Part shown: one piece after another, positions 29,507 through 39,236 of the stretch
Layout of the letters: each line of letters starts with the position of its first letter
Numbering within the stretch: the stretch's first letter is position 1
NCBI RefSeq assembly: GCF_002563955.1
Contig: NZ_PDJE01000001.1
Location: forward strand, 2,480,001-2,544,000
Direction: 5' to 3'
DNA: 64,000 nt
Source: Paramicrobacterium agarici
GTDB taxonomy: Bacteria; Actinomycetota; Actinomycetes; Actinomycetales; Microbacteriaceae
The notes under the pieces: generated by a model
The model's database searches: none
The model's input: only the letters and a program-made list of their open reading frames with translations
Told to the model about the DNA's origin: nothing
Made by a program: the position numbers and the translations under genes

Positions 29507-29551
29507 GTTACACGAGAGCCCTGTCGCAGCTCCAGCGCCACGCGAACACGA

Positions 29552-30094
29552 TCAGCGAACGGCCAGCATGACGCTCACGACAGCGTCAAGAACCGCGTCA
29601 ACTTGAGCCTCGTCATAACCGCCCCGCTCACTGGGGAAGACGACGGACCGCACGCGATCGACGCTGATCGGCGCGCCGTCGGTGAAGTAGTCTTCGATCT
29701 TGCGCGCGAACGCGTCGACATCCTCGCGTCGGTATCCCTGCGTGATGAAGCTGACGCGCCGAAAGCGTTCACGGTCGGGCCGGGCCAGACGGTTCAGGAC
29801 GACCTGAGCTGTCGTGGTCGCGTCCTCGAGCCAGCGATCGCGCCCTTGCTCTTCGTAGGCGACGTCGCGCTCTCGGCGCGCGAACGCATCTTCAAGTCGT
29901 TCGAGAGCCGCGTCGACGTGCACGGGCGAATAGCCCTTGCGCTTCATGCTGAACGAAGCCGCGCGGAGATCGTCAGAGGTCATCGTCTCGTCGCCGGTCT
30001 CGTCGTACGCTTCGCGTGCCCGCGCGAGAAAGGCGTCGACCTCGTCGATCGCGTATCCCTTACCGTGTTTCACGAGCGGAAAGTGTGGCGTCAC
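29552..30094 (-). CDS. Protein with four DivIVA-like repeats
   Basis: A 180-residue protein built of four copies of a motif G-Y-x4-V-D-A-x-L/F (KGYAIDEVDAFL, KGYSPVHVDAAL, QGYRREDVDAFA, GGYDEAQVDAVL), each preceded by F-x-x-x. This is the N-terminal membrane-binding motif of DivIVA, but no long coiled coil follows. It probably localises to the curved or polar membrane, though partners are unknown. It lies between the transglycosylase and cdsA on the same strand, consistent with an envelope-growth role. Confidence 0.8.
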   Translation of the reverse strand: MTPHFPLVKHGKGYAIDEVDAFLARAREAYDETGDETMTSDDLRAASFSMKRKGYSPVHVDAALERLEDAFARRERDVAYEEQGRDRWLEDATTTAQVVLNRLARPDRERFRRVSFITQGYRREDVDAFARKIEDYFTDGAPISVDRVRSVVFPSERGGYDEAQVDAVLDAVVSVMLAVR

Positions 30095-30130
30095 GTTCTC
30101 ATTCTCTCCCTGTACCGGCTGAAAGCACCA

Positions 30131-31111
30131 TCAGTGCACGACGAGAGTGTAGACAGCGAACATGACGGCGGCCGACGGAAGTATCGAGTCGAGCCGGTCA
30201 AGAAAGCCGCCGTGCCCGGGGAGCCATGAACTCATGTCCTTGATTCCCATATCTCGCTTGATCATGGACTCGGCCAAGTCACCGACCGTGGCGCTGCCCA
30301 GAATCAGCACGCCCAGAATGACGCCGATCCACCACGGCTGGTCGATCATGAATACCGCAAGTAGCACACCGGCGAGGATGCTGCAGCCGACAGCGCCGGC
30401 GAAGCCCTCCCAGGTCTTCTTCGGACTGATCTTCGGCGCCATCGGGTGCTTGCCGAACGACAGACCAGCCGCGTAGGCTCCGATGTCGACGCTCACTACA
30501 AGGATGATGAACGCGAGCGTCCACCACTCGCCGCGCTCCTGGGAAACCAGCACGACGGCGAAGCTCGCAAGCCATGGAACGTAGATCTGTATGAATGCCG
30601 CCGTGGCAAGGTCGCTCACGACGTCCCTGACGCTTCGTCGAACGCCCGAGGCCATCTGGGCGACAAGCCGATACACCACGACGAAGGCGATCGCTCCGGC
30701 AAGAACCATTCCGCGACTCGGAGCATCGATGAAGTATGCAGTGCCGATGATGAACACCGCCGCGATCACCGCCGCGATCGGGTCGACGTAGCGCCCCGTT
30801 CTACGAAGCGCCTGGGCAAGCTCGAAAGCGGTGAAACCGACGATCATCGTCGCGAAGACAGCAAACACGACCTTGACGAAGATCAGGCTCGCGACAAGCA
30901 CACCCCCGAGAACCACGCCGATCAGAATGGCGAGGATCAGGTTGCGTCCCGTGCGCTCGGTGATCCGCTCGTTGACTTGATCAAACCGCTCACGGCCGTC
31001 GCGAACCTGCCGTTCAATATCATCCCGCGTCACCTTCAACTGGGCTTGCAGCTCAGCCTTCCGTCGGCGAACGGCATCGCGCGGGGACCGGGAATCGTCG
31101 TCAGCGTTCAC
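30131..31111 (-). CDS. cdsA: Phosphatidate cytidylyltransferase
   Basis: A 326-residue membrane enzyme making CDP-diacylglycerol from phosphatidate and CTP. It has about eight hydrophobic helices and the C-terminal CdsA signature (SATVGDLAESMIKRDMGIKDMSSWLPGHGGFLDRLDS), plus GKHPMAPKISPKKTWEGFAG. An extra cytoplasmic N-terminal 60 residues are basic and charged. It starts with GTG at 31111, 27 bases after frr, in the conserved rpsB-tsf-pyrH-frr-cdsA order. Confidence 0.95.
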   Translation of the reverse strand: MNADDDSRSPRDAVRRRKAELQAQLKVTRDDIERQVRDGRERFDQVNERITERTGRNLILAILIGVVLGGVLVASLIFVKVVFAVFATMIVGFTAFELAQALRRTGRYVDPIAAVIAAVFIIGTAYFIDAPSRGMVLAGAIAFVVVYRLVAQMASGVRRSVRDVVSDLATAAFIQIYVPWLASFAVVLVSQERGEWWTLAFIILVVSVDIGAYAAGLSFGKHPMAPKISPKKTWEGFAGAVGCSILAGVLLAVFMIDQPWWIGVILGVLILGSATVGDLAESMIKRDMGIKDMSSWLPGHGGFLDRLDSILPSAAVMFAVYTLVVH

Positions 31112-31138
31112 GATTTTGCTCGACTACGGTTCGCCACG

Positions 31139-31693
31139 TCACACCTCGAGAAGCTCGGCCTCTTTGCGCTTGAGCGCCTCGTCGATGGCATCTGTGTGGG
31201 ACTTTGTGATCTGCTCGAGTTCCTTCTCGCCCCGCGCGACCTCGTCGTCGCCGACTTCGCCCTTGAGCGCGTCAAGATCGTCTTTGCCACGACGGCGGAT
31301 GTTTCGGATGGCAACACGCGCGTCCTCGCCCTTGCCGCGCACAAGCTTCACGTACTCCTTGCGCCGCTCCTCGGTCAGCTCCGGCATCGTCACGCGAATG
31401 ATCGTGCCGTCGTTCGACGGATTCACTCCGAGGTTCGGCGCGTCTCTGATCGCCTGCTCAATATCTTTCATCGCCGTCTTGTCGTAGGGCGAGATCACGA
31501 TCGACCGAGCATCGGTGTTGTTCACGGACGCGAGCTGCTCAAGCGGTGTCGGCGAACCGTAGTAGTCCACGAGAAGGCGCTGGAACAGCTGTGGGTTCGC
31601 CCGACCGGAACGAACGGTCGCGAAGTCGTCCTTGGCCACCTCAACGGCTCTGTCCATCTTTGATGAAGTCTCGGTCAATACGTCGGCGATCAC
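31139..31693 (-). CDS. frr: Ribosome recycling factor
   Basis: A 184-residue protein that with EF-G splits post-termination ribosomes. Motifs are [49 protein letters not shown] and [25 protein letters not shown]. It is 35 bases after the pyrH stop on the same strand; length is the normal 185 or so. Confidence 0.97.
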   Translation of the reverse strand: MIADVLTETSSKMDRAVEVAKDDFATVRSGRANPQLFQRLLVDYYGSPTPLEQLASVNNTDARSIVISPYDKTAMKDIEQAIRDAPNLGVNPSNDGTIIRVTMPELTEERRKEYVKLVRGKGEDARVAIRNIRRRGKDDLDALKGEVGDDEVARGEKELEQITKSHTDAIDEALKRKEAELLEV

Positions 31694-31728
31694 TCGTCGC
31701 TCCTTCTCGTCGTGGGCCTTGAACCAGT

Positions 31729-32439
31729 CTAGTTGCTGACGAAGGTTCCGATATCGCTGCCGCGCAGGGCAGCGGTGACGTTGCCCGAAGGCTCCATCCC
31801 GAACACCTGCATCGGCATATGGTTGTCCATGCAGAGGCTGAATGCTGTCGAGTCGACGACCTTCAATCCCTGCTGAAGAGCTTCCTGGTACGTGATCGTG
31901 CGAATGAGCGTGGCGCTCTCATCGACCCGCGGGTCGGCGGTGTACACGCCATCGACGCCGTTCTTCGCGACAAGCACGACGTCGGCTCCGATCTCAAGCG
32001 CGCGCTGCGCAGAAACCGTGTCTGTCGAGAAATAGGGAAGACCTGCACCGGCACCGAAGATGACGACGCGCCCTTTCTCGAGGTGACGCTCGGCCCTGCG
32101 GGGAATATACGGCTCTGCCACCTGCGTCATCTCAATCGCCGACTGCACGCGCGTGGTCGCACCCGCCTGTTCGAGAAAGTCCTGAAGAGCGAGAGCGTTC
32201 ATCACGGTTCCGAGCATTCCCATATAGTCGGCTCGCCCGCGCTCCATGCCGCGCTCCGAAAGCTCGGCACCGCGAAAGAAGTTTCCGCCACCGACGACGA
32301 CAGCGACCTCAACCTCACGTGCTGCTTCCGCGATCTCGCGGGCGATGTTGCCAACGACATCGGGATTCACTCCGAGTCGACCGCCTCCGAATGCTTCACC
32401 AGACAGCTTCAGCAGTACTCTGCGCTTCTTCTCCGACAT
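31729..32439 (-). CDS. pyrH: UMP kinase
   Basis: A 236-residue amino-acid kinase-fold enzyme phosphorylating UMP to UDP. Landmarks are [52 protein letters not shown] and the acceptor-side [22 protein letters not shown] and [13 protein letters not shown]. It is downstream of the tsf terminator, so it is transcribed from its own promoter or by read-through. Confidence 0.97.
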   Translation of the reverse strand: MSEKKRRVLLKLSGEAFGGGRLGVNPDVVGNIAREIAEAAREVEVAVVVGGGNFFRGAELSERGMERGRADYMGMLGTVMNALALQDFLEQAGATTRVQSAIEMTQVAEPYIPRRAERHLEKGRVVIFGAGAGLPYFSTDTVSAQRALEIGADVVLVAKNGVDGVYTADPRVDESATLIRTITYQEALQQGLKVVDSTAFSLCMDNHMPMQVFGMEPSGNVTAALRGSDIGTFVSN

Positions 32440-32506
32440 GCGGTCGACATCCTTCCGATCGTGTGCTCTTCAAACTACTGCGTGCCGCGCTTTCGTGCAC
32501 ACACAA

Positions 32507-32540
32507 AGGAGCCCGGGCTGCTTGTGCAACCCGGACTCCT
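32507..32540 (-). terminator. Terminator after tsf
   Basis: A stem of 11 positions with one mismatch (AGGAGTCCGGG pairing CCCGGGCTCCT on the minus strand) and a loop of about 12 bases, followed by TTTGTGTGTG. It begins 9 bases past the tsf stop. Confidence 0.7.
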
Positions 32541-32549
32541 CTTGTGTGC

Positions 32550-33377
32550 TTACGCGCCGACCTTCAGGCGGGCGAAGCCTGTGACGGTCAGCCCCGAATC
32601 GGCGAGGACCTTCTTCACCTGGACCTTGCTGTCCCTGGCATAGGCCTGTTCGACGAGCACGACCTGCTTGAGGAAGGCATTCAGGCGGCCCTCGATAATC
32701 TTCGGAAGCGCCGCCTCCGGCTTTCCTTCGTTTCGGGAGATCTCGGTAACGATCTCCCGCTCCTTGTCGAGCACGTCGGCCGGCACGTCGTCGGCGGTCA
32801 GGTACGCCGGGTCGAACATGGCGATGTGCTGAGCAATGGCTCGCGCCGTCTCAGCGTCGTCACCGTCGTATGCCACGGCAACGCCGATCTGCGGAGGCAG
32901 GTCCTTCGAGGTGCGGTGAAGGTACACCGCGAAGTGCGATCCCTCGACCCGTGCGACACGGCGCAGCTCGATCTTCTCACCGATCGTGGCAGCCTGCTCA
33001 CTGATCACATCAGCGACGGTCTTGCCGCCAGCGTCTGCGCTGAGTCCTTCGTCGGCCGACGACGCGCCGGCCGCAGCAACGGCATCCGCCACGGTGTCGG
33101 CGAGGGCAACGAACTTCTCGTTCTTCGCGACGAAGTCAGTCTCGCACGCCAGCTCGATCAACGTGGTCGAGCCGTCGGACTCGCGAGAGACGATCAGGCC
33201 CTCGCTCGTCGACCGGTCAGCGCGCTTTGCGTTGCCCTTCGCACCCTTGAGGCGAAGGATCTCCGTGGCCTTCTCGACGTCGCCGTCAGCCTCGACGAGC
33301 GCGGCCTTGGTGTCGGCCATACCCGTACCGAGCTGCTCGCGCAGCGCCTTCAGGTCGGCAATGCTGAAGTTTGCCAT
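32550..33377 (-). CDS. tsf: Translation elongation factor Ts
   Basis: A 275-residue guanine-nucleotide exchange factor for EF-Tu. The N-terminal domain has LKALREQLGTGMADTKAALVEADGDVEKATEILR, followed by the TDFVAKNEKF core motif that displaces Mg2+ from EF-Tu. It ends in an actinobacterial C terminus. It follows rpsB by 26 bases and is closed by the hairpin terminator at 32507-32540. Confidence 0.97.
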   Translation of the reverse strand: MANFSIADLKALREQLGTGMADTKAALVEADGDVEKATEILRLKGAKGNAKRADRSTSEGLIVSRESDGSTTLIELACETDFVAKNEKFVALADTVADAVAAAGASSADEGLSADAGGKTVADVISEQAATIGEKIELRRVARVEGSHFAVYLHRTSKDLPPQIGVAVAYDGDDAETARAIAQHIAMFDPAYLTADDVPADVLDKEREIVTEISRNEGKPEAALPKIIEGRLNAFLKQVVLVEQAYARDSKVQVKKVLADSGLTVTGFARLKVGA

Positions 33378-33403
33378 TGTCTGAAACTCCTCGTTGTCGA
33401 AAG

Positions 33404-34309
33404 TTATTTTGCGTCGTCGGCGGCCGGTGCCTCAGCGGCCTCTGCCGCAGGAGCCTCGGTCTTCTCCGCTGCGGGAGCCTCAGTCGTCTCCTCCGCGGCA
33501 GCTTCGGAGGTGTCCTCAGCCGCGGGGGCCGGAGCAGACTCGTTCTGCTCTGCTGCAAGAAGCTCCTGCTCCCATTCGGCGAGCGGCTCAGCCTGCTCAG
33601 ATCCCTCGGCGGGCTTCTGGTGGCGCTGGATGAGTCCCTCGGCGGCAGCATCGGCGACAATGCGCGTGAGCAGGCTCACGGAGCGGATGGCGTCGTCATT
33701 GCCCGGGATCGGGTAGTTGACCTCGTCGGGGTCGCAGTTGGTGTCGAGGATCGCGACGACCGGAATGCCCAGCTTCTTCGCCTCGTCAACAGCGAGGTGC
33801 TCCTTCTTCGTGTCAACGATCCAGAGCGCCGAAGGAGTCTTTGTCAGGTTGCGGATTCCGCCGAGCGACTTGTGGAGCTTGTCGAGCTCACGCTTCTTGA
33901 TCAGCAGTTCCTTCTTCGTGAAGGCCGACTTCGAGGCGTCCTCGTAGTCGAGCTCCTCGAGCTCCTTCATGCGTGCAAGGCGCTTTGACACGGTCTGGAA
34001 GTTGGTGAGCAGTCCGCCGAGCCAGCGCTGGTTGACGTACGGCTGTCCCACACGGGTCGCCTGCTCTGCGATGGCTTCCTGCGCCTGCTTCTTCGTTCCG
34101 ACGAAGAGGATGCTGCCGCCGTGGGCAACGGTCTCCTTGACGAAATCGTATGCGCGGTCGATGTAGGCGAGCGACTGCTGCAGGTCGATGATGTAAATGC
34201 CGGAACGCTCTGTGAAGATGAAGCGCTTCATCTTGGGGTTCCAGCGGCGGGTCTGATGCCCGAAGTGCACGCCGCTGTCGAGCAGCTGGCGGATCGTTAC
34301 GACGGCCAT
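33404..34309 (-). CDS. rpsB: 30S ribosomal protein S2
   Basis: A 301-residue S2 protein. It starts at the ATG at 34309 with [26 protein letters not shown]; the longer open frame upstream is leader. Core landmarks are [26 protein letters not shown] and [11 protein letters not shown]. The last 50 or so residues are a Glu/Ala/Pro-rich low-complexity tail (repeats of EAPAAE type) common in actinobacterial S2. Heads the rpsB-tsf transcription unit. Confidence 0.97.
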   Translation of the reverse strand: MAVVTIRQLLDSGVHFGHQTRRWNPKMKRFIFTERSGIYIIDLQQSLAYIDRAYDFVKETVAHGGSILFVGTKKQAQEAIAEQATRVGQPYVNQRWLGGLLTNFQTVSKRLARMKELEELDYEDASKSAFTKKELLIKKRELDKLHKSLGGIRNLTKTPSALWIVDTKKEHLAVDEAKKLGIPVVAILDTNCDPDEVNYPIPGNDDAIRSVSLLTRIVADAAAEGLIQRHQKPAEGSEQAEPLAEWEQELLAAEQNESAPAPAAEDTSEAAAEETTEAPAAEKTEAPAAEAAEAPAADDAK

Positions 34310-34597
34310 GGCCGTGTCTCCTTCTCTGGCGCCGTGTGGCGCCTCTTTCGGTTGGTAACGCGATCGAATGATCGCTTGTCCTGGTGCCCGGCACACATCC
34401 GCGACGCTCACAGAGCGAAGACCGTTGGATGAGGAGGCCGATTGGGCACGCGTAGTCACCTCGACATGCGAGATGCTCCCGACATCCTAGCACCTGCATG
34501 CTGCGACATCGCCGTCCACAGGTCGCAGACGACGCCCGCCATTCACAGCTTCGTCTCTGCGGACTCCAGCCGGGCGTCTGGTCGCGACAATCTCACT

Positions 34598-35179
34598 ATG
34601 AGCACTCCCCGTCACCCTGGTCGAACACGAGCGGCTCTTGCCGTCGGCGCGATCCTCCTTGCGCTCGTCACCGCACTCATCGATGCGCCGGCCGCTGCGA
34701 GCCCGTCGCGGGCAGCTTCTCCCTCGAATACGGAGTGGCGGTGGCCCCTCGACGACGACCGCACGATTACCCGCGCGTTCGAGGCACCCGCGGCACCCTG
34801 GGGAAGCGGGCATCGGGGCATCGATGCGGCGGCGAGCGCGGGTCAGCAGGTTCGCGCCCCTGCCGATGGGGTCGTCTTTTTCGCGGGAATCGTCGTTGAC
34901 CGCCCTGTCATCACCGTCGCCCATTCGGGCGACGTGCTCAGCAGCTTCGAGGCGGTTCGCGCCTCTGTCGAAGAAGGAGAAAGCGTCGAGCGGGGGCAGA
35001 TAATCGGAACCGTCTCTGTGGGCCCCCACTGCGACGCGGACTGTCTGCACATCGGCGTCCGCGTGCACGGAGAATACGTCAATCCCCTCATCTACTTCGG
35101 CGGCATCGAACGTGCCGTGCTGCTTCCGCTTGCTCGCTCCGTCACGCTCGCGGATGTGCCTGCCGATAGCTTTCCCTGA
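34598..35179 (+). CDS. M23-type murein peptidase
   Basis: A 193-residue exported protein: signal peptide (about residues 1-35, with APAAASP near the cleavage site), then a LytM/M23 domain with the zinc motif HRGID and the C-terminal element CLHIGV. In many M23 members the latter is H-L-H; here the first His is Cys, a change also seen in other actinobacterial members, so metal binding can persist but activity is uncertain. The ATG at 34598 directly precedes a normal signal peptide. The convergent xerC overlaps its last 38 bases. Confidence 0.85.
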   Translation: MSTPRHPGRTRAALAVGAILLALVTALIDAPAAASPSRAASPSNTEWRWPLDDDRTITRAFEAPAAPWGSGHRGIDAAASAGQQVRAPADGVVFFAGIVVDRPVITVAHSGDVLSSFEAVRASVEEGESVERGQIIGTVSVGPHCDADCLHIGVRVHGEYVNPLIYFGGIERAVLLPLARSVTLADVPADSFP

Positions 35180-36065
35180 GTCGATCCGCGGATACGTGCG
35201 TGTAGATCTGGGTCGTCCCGAGACTCGAGTGACCGAGGAGCTCTTGCACGGCTCGCAGATCGGCGCCACCGTCGAGGAGATGTGTCGCTGCGGTGTGCCG
35301 AAGCGTGTGGGGACCCACGCCGCTCGCAGCAGGGACCCGCGACAGGATGCGCGAAATCACGGCATACGCCGACCGGGTGCTGAGCCGAGACCCCCGCGCA
35401 CCGAGAAAGACGGCGGAGGAAGCGTCAGTCGTCACGGTGCCCCCTCGTCGGAGCAGTTCACCGCGAGCATCGCGCAGATAGTCGACGAGCGACGACTGCG
35501 CAGGAACGCCGAAGGGAACCACGCGTTGTTTCGATCCCTTACCAGTCACTCGGGCGGTCAGACGATCGAGATCGACATCGTCGACGTCGAGGCCACACAG
35601 CTCGGATACTCGCAGTCCCGCCGCATACAGCAGCTCGACGATGGCGCGGTCCCTCACCTCGATAGGACCGCCTTCCGCTGCGGCGACCCCCAGCTCGTCG
35701 AGCATGTTCGCCATGGAGTCTCGGGGAACTACAGCGGGAAGGTGACGCCCGGTCTTCGGTGAGCGCAAGCGCGCCGCCGTGTCCGTATCGGTTGCACCTT
35801 CCCGCCACATCCACGCGGACCAGCTTCGCAGCGTCGCCGAGCGTCGCGCGATCGTCGACTGGGCAAGTCCGTCATTCGACATCTTCCAGAGCCAGTCGCG
35901 ATAGTGGTCCAGGTCAAGCTGGCGGGTGTCGGTTATGTCACGCTCTGATGCCCATGTCGCGAACTCGCTGAGATCTGATGCGTAGGCTCGCGCGGTCTGC
36001 GGCGAGAAGTTGCGTTCGATGCGTACGTGTTCGAGGAATTCCGATCGAGCCGCGACGATGTCCAT
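35142..36065 (-). CDS. xerC: Tyrosine recombinase XerC-like
   Basis: A 307-residue site-specific recombinase of the Xer type. The N-terminal SAM-like domain (residues 1-90) is followed by the catalytic domain with the first Arg in AAGLRVSELCGL, a lysine in KGSKQR, HTLRH (His-x-x-Arg), the LGHSS box and the Tyr nucleophile in TQIYTHV. The ATG at 36065 was chosen because sequence upstream is antisense to dprA-end coding. Chromosome dimer resolution is the known role of Xer pairs. It overlaps the convergent M23 gene by 38 bases. Confidence 0.9.
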   Translation of the reverse strand: MDIVAARSEFLEHVRIERNFSPQTARAYASDLSEFATWASERDITDTRQLDLDHYRDWLWKMSNDGLAQSTIARRSATLRSWSAWMWREGATDTDTAARLRSPKTGRHLPAVVPRDSMANMLDELGVAAAEGGPIEVRDRAIVELLYAAGLRVSELCGLDVDDVDLDRLTARVTGKGSKQRVVPFGVPAQSSLVDYLRDARGELLRRGGTVTTDASSAVFLGARGSRLSTRSAYAVISRILSRVPAASGVGPHTLRHTAATHLLDGGADLRAVQELLGHSSLGTTQIYTHVSADRLRESYRQAHPRA

Positions 36066-36145
36066 GGCCTCAGTCTCGCGTTGGCAGGGACGGTTGCGAT
36101 GACGGCACACCGCCTCGTCGCGAGTACGAGATCGCTCGTGCTCGC

Positions 36146-37342
36146 TCAGGACATGATCCAGCCATTCGGGGTATGCCTCGCATCGCCGAGCACATCGAGC
36201 TCTCCGAGGCACGCGCGCACGGAGTCATGGTCGAGACCGCTTCTGGCGGCGATATCGTCGATGGTGCGTGGACGACGAGAGCTCATAGCGTCGAGGACCC
36301 TCGTCTCCGTCGCGCTCCGAAGCGGCTGCAGCAGCTCAGCATCTCCCCCGACGCCAGCGAGCTCAGCGACCTCGTCCGCAGTCGTGACGCAGATGGCGTC
36401 ATGTTCCCGCAGTAGCCGGTGACACCCGGCCGAGGTCGGGCTCGTCACGGGACCGGGAACCGCAGCGAGCGGTCGGCCGAGTGTTGCGGCGTGCGCAGCC
36501 GTGTTGAGCGACCCGCTGCGCCAGCCCGCCTCGACGACGACGGTCGCCGACGCCAGCGCGCTGATGAGCCTATTGCGCTGAAGGAATCTCCATTTCGTCG
36601 GCGTCGCACCGCACGGGACCTCACTGACGACGGCTCCGTCTGCCGCGATGCGCTCGATGAGCTCGCTGTGACCTCTCGGGTAGGGACGATCGACTCCCCC
36701 TGCCAGCAGCGCGACCGTCGCGCCACGCGAGGCGAGCGCGGCCCGGTGCGCATGACCGTCGATTCCGTATGCTGCTCCGGAAACGATGCCGATGCCACGA
36801 GCCGCGAGGCCGGAGGCGATCTCAACAGTGACGTGCTCTCCGTACCCCGTCGAATTGCGAGATCCCACGATGGCCACGGAAGGGTCGGGAAGCACATCGA
36901 GCTGCCCACGCACCCAGAGCCCAAGAGGTGCATGCTCGCCAAGATCGTCGATCGACGCCGGCCACTCTGCGTCGCCTGGGATGAGGAACCGTGCACCGCA
37001 GCGGTCGGCCGCGCGGCGCGCGGAATCGTTGTGGGCAGATCCGGTGCGACCTTCCCACCGTTGCAGCCCGGTGCTGATGAGATCGACGAGATTCGTGATC
37101 TCACCGGCACCGGCACCGGTCGTGGCGAGCAGCGCCTCGGCGATTTCCGCAGCAGTCGCTCCCGCCGAGACGAGATCGAGTGCACGAGAAGCGCCCAGAG
37201 TACTGACTAACGCATGTGCTGTGCTGTCACCGGGCTCGACGATGCCTGCCCACCACTCACGAGCACTCCGTTCCGCGTCGGTCGAACCGACGTCGCCGGA
37301 GACGTCCCGTTCTCTCGCGTCGTGATCATGCTGCGAACTCAC
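36146..37342 (-). CDS. dprA: DNA-processing protein DprA
   Basis: A 398-residue protein that loads RecA on incoming single-stranded DNA. The Rossmann domain shows VAIVGSRNSTGYGEHVT, VSGAAYGIDGHAHRAAL, GGVDRPYPRGHSELIERI and RFLQRNRLISALA, and AGWRSGSLNTAAHA near the end. A C-terminal winged helix (about the last 65 residues) is present. The GTG at 37342 overlaps the comM stop by 4 bases (GTGA); a longer start is less likely. Upstream residues are acidic and disordered. Confidence 0.94.
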   Translation of the reverse strand: MSSQHDHDARERDVSGDVGSTDAERSAREWWAGIVEPGDSTAHALVSTLGASRALDLVSAGATAAEIAEALLATTGAGAGEITNLVDLISTGLQRWEGRTGSAHNDSARRAADRCGARFLIPGDAEWPASIDDLGEHAPLGLWVRGQLDVLPDPSVAIVGSRNSTGYGEHVTVEIASGLAARGIGIVSGAAYGIDGHAHRAALASRGATVALLAGGVDRPYPRGHSELIERIAADGAVVSEVPCGATPTKWRFLQRNRLISALASATVVVEAGWRSGSLNTAAHAATLGRPLAAVPGPVTSPTSAGCHRLLREHDAICVTTADEVAELAGVGGDAELLQPLRSATETRVLDAMSSRRPRTIDDIAARSGLDHDSVRACLGELDVLGDARHTPNGWIMS

Positions 37343-38877
37343 GTTGTCATTCCCTTCCTCAGATACAGCGCCTTCCCGACGTGTTCCGCCGTCGGATGCG
37401 GTGAACCGGCAAGATCGCACACCGTCCATGCGACTCGGAGGACCCTGTCGTATCCGCGCATCGTGAGTGAGCCGCGCTCAAGCGCTCGATCGATCGTCGC
37501 CGTCGCGTGGCGCGACAGCGCGCCCTCCCCACGAAGCCAGGCACCGGTCACCTCGGCGTTTCGAGTCCACGGCGTCGCACGCAAGCGGTCTGCGGCCTTC
37601 GCTCGAGCCTCAGAAACGCGCACACGTGCCTCAGACGACCGGGGACGCGAGGCCGACGAGGCTTCGGCCACCCGCAGGTGCGCTGCAGACACCCGAGGCA
37701 CGTTCAGGTGGTTGTCGACACGATCGCGCAGCGGTCCGGAGAGCCGGCCGAGATACCGTCGGATCGCAGCGGGTGGACACGTGCACGTTCCCTCTGCGGA
37801 GCCGTACAGCCCGCACGGGCACGGATTCGCTGCAATCACCAGCTGAAATCGCCCGGGGAACTGCGCGACAGCGTTCGCCCGATGAATGGTGATCACGCCG
37901 CTTTCGAGTGGCTGCCGCAGCGCGTCGAGGACCGTGCGTTGAAACTCCGGTGCCTCGTCGAGAAACAAGACACCATTGACCGCTCGTGCTGCGGCTCCGG
38001 GGCGAATGGTGCCGCTGCCACCACCGATGATCGACGCGGTCGTCGCTGTGTGGTGCGGAGATTCGTAGCTCGGGCGAACGCGAAGCTGCGAGCCAATCGC
38101 CTCCCCGGCGAGAGATCGAACGCTCGCCGCCTCGAGCGCCTCGTCGACCGTCAGATCCGGGAGGATGCCAGGCAATCGTTCGGCGATCATCGTCTTTCCC
38201 GCTCCGGGAGGGCCAAGCATCATCAGATGATGCCCGCCCGCTGCTGCGGTCACGAGAGCGTCAACAGCCTCAGCTTGTCCGATGACATCGCCGATATCGA
38301 GGTTGTCTGTCGGCGCAGCGGGCTGGGCGGCGCCCTCGATGGGCTCGACAACGTGGGCGTCGAGGTCCGCGCCGTGATAGATCGCGGCGTCACGAAGAGA
38401 AGCGACGGGCACAATCGTCGCGCCAGGCACGAGGCGAGCCTCGTCGGCGTTCGCCGTCGGCACCATGACGACGGGTCTCCCCTCGCGGACGGCCGAGCGC
38501 ACGGCGGGAAGGACTCCAGCGGTCGGCCGCAGCCGTCCGTCGAGCCCGAGCTCGCCGATGTGTACAACGCGCTCGACGGAATCCCGGTCGATCGTCGCAT
38601 CCGCGGCGAGGCAGGCGAGTGCGATCGCGAGATCGAACGCCGCTCCGTGCTTCGGCAGGCTCGCCGGCGACAGATTCACGGTGATGTGGTGCGGCGCAAG
38701 GCGGCATCCGGAATTGCTTGCTGCTTGCCTGACCCGGCCCTCGGCTTCGCGCACAGAACGATCGCCGAGACCAATGAGAACGAAGGCCGGCAGCTGTGCC
38801 GAGATGTCTGCCTCGACTTCGATGAGCGTGCCGTCGAGTCCGATCAGCGCGATCGCCCACGTGCGTGCGACCGCCAT
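37339..38877 (-). CDS. ComM/YifB-type Mg chelatase-like AAA ATPase
   Basis: A 512-residue protein with an N-terminal Lon-protease-like beta domain (LIGLGDRSVREAEGRVR and ITVNLSPASLPKHG) and an AAA ATPase with Walker A GPPGAGKTM, Walker B VLFLDEAPEF and the sensor PCPCGLYG, which ends with a C-terminal magnesium-chelatase subunit-like domain. ComM promotes branch migration in natural transformation of Gram-negative bacteria. Its position upstream of dprA and downstream of yraN matches the common actinobacterial DNA-processing cluster. Its start shares one base with the yraN stop. Confidence 0.92.
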   Translation of the reverse strand: MAVARTWAIALIGLDGTLIEVEADISAQLPAFVLIGLGDRSVREAEGRVRQAASNSGCRLAPHHITVNLSPASLPKHGAAFDLAIALACLAADATIDRDSVERVVHIGELGLDGRLRPTAGVLPAVRSAVREGRPVVMVPTANADEARLVPGATIVPVASLRDAAIYHGADLDAHVVEPIEGAAQPAAPTDNLDIGDVIGQAEAVDALVTAAAGGHHLMMLGPPGAGKTMIAERLPGILPDLTVDEALEAASVRSLAGEAIGSQLRVRPSYESPHHTATTASIIGGGSGTIRPGAAARAVNGVLFLDEAPEFQRTVLDALRQPLESGVITIHRANAVAQFPGRFQLVIAANPCPCGLYGSAEGTCTCPPAAIRRYLGRLSGPLRDRVDNHLNVPRVSAAHLRVAEASSASRPRSSEARVRVSEARAKAADRLRATPWTRNAEVTGAWLRGEGALSRHATATIDRALERGSLTMRGYDRVLRVAWTVCDLAGSPHPTAEHVGKALYLRKGMTT

Positions 38878-39236
38878 CAGCACACCCGCTCGAGATGCTC
38901 GATGGTCGGCACACCGTCGCGAGGCCAGAGCACGGCGATGGCGTCGATGCGCATGCGCCGCGGCACGGACTGCGCGCCAGCCGCCCACTGGCCCGCGAGA
39001 CGCCGGAGACGACTCGCCTTCTCACGGGTGATTGCCTCGAAGGGGTGGCCGAAACCGACCCCCGAGCGCGTCTTCACCTCAATGAAGACGACCGTGTCAC
39101 CCTGCAGGGCGACGATGTCGATCTCGCCGAGGCGATGCCGCCAGTTGCGCTCGAGAATCTCGTATCCGGACTGCTCCAAGTAGGTGCAGGCCGCGGCTTC
39201 TCCCCGTGCGCCGAATTCGATGGTGGTCGCTCGCAT
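38877..39236 (-). CDS. YraN-family endonuclease-like protein
   Basis: A 119-residue protein of the UPF0102/YraN family with the restriction-endonuclease-like motif R-x-x-x-G-E-I-D-I-V-A-L-x-x-x-x-V-V-F-I-E-V-K-T-R (E-x-D and E-x-K pairs). The biochemical role is unproven; the fold resembles Holliday junction nucleases. It is translationally coupled to comM, in line with DNA processing. Confidence 0.92.
   Translation of the reverse strand: MRATTIEFGARGEAAACTYLEQSGYEILERNWRHRLGEIDIVALQGDTVVFIEVKTRSGVGFGHPFEAITREKASRLRRLAGQWAAGAQSVPRRMRIDAIAVLWPRDGVPTIEHLERVC

Noticed and set aside
32319-33716. Plus-strand open frame of 465 residues
   Set aside because: Antisense to pyrH, tsf and the rpsB tail; the C-terminal Ala/Ser repeats mirror the rpsB low-complexity tail.
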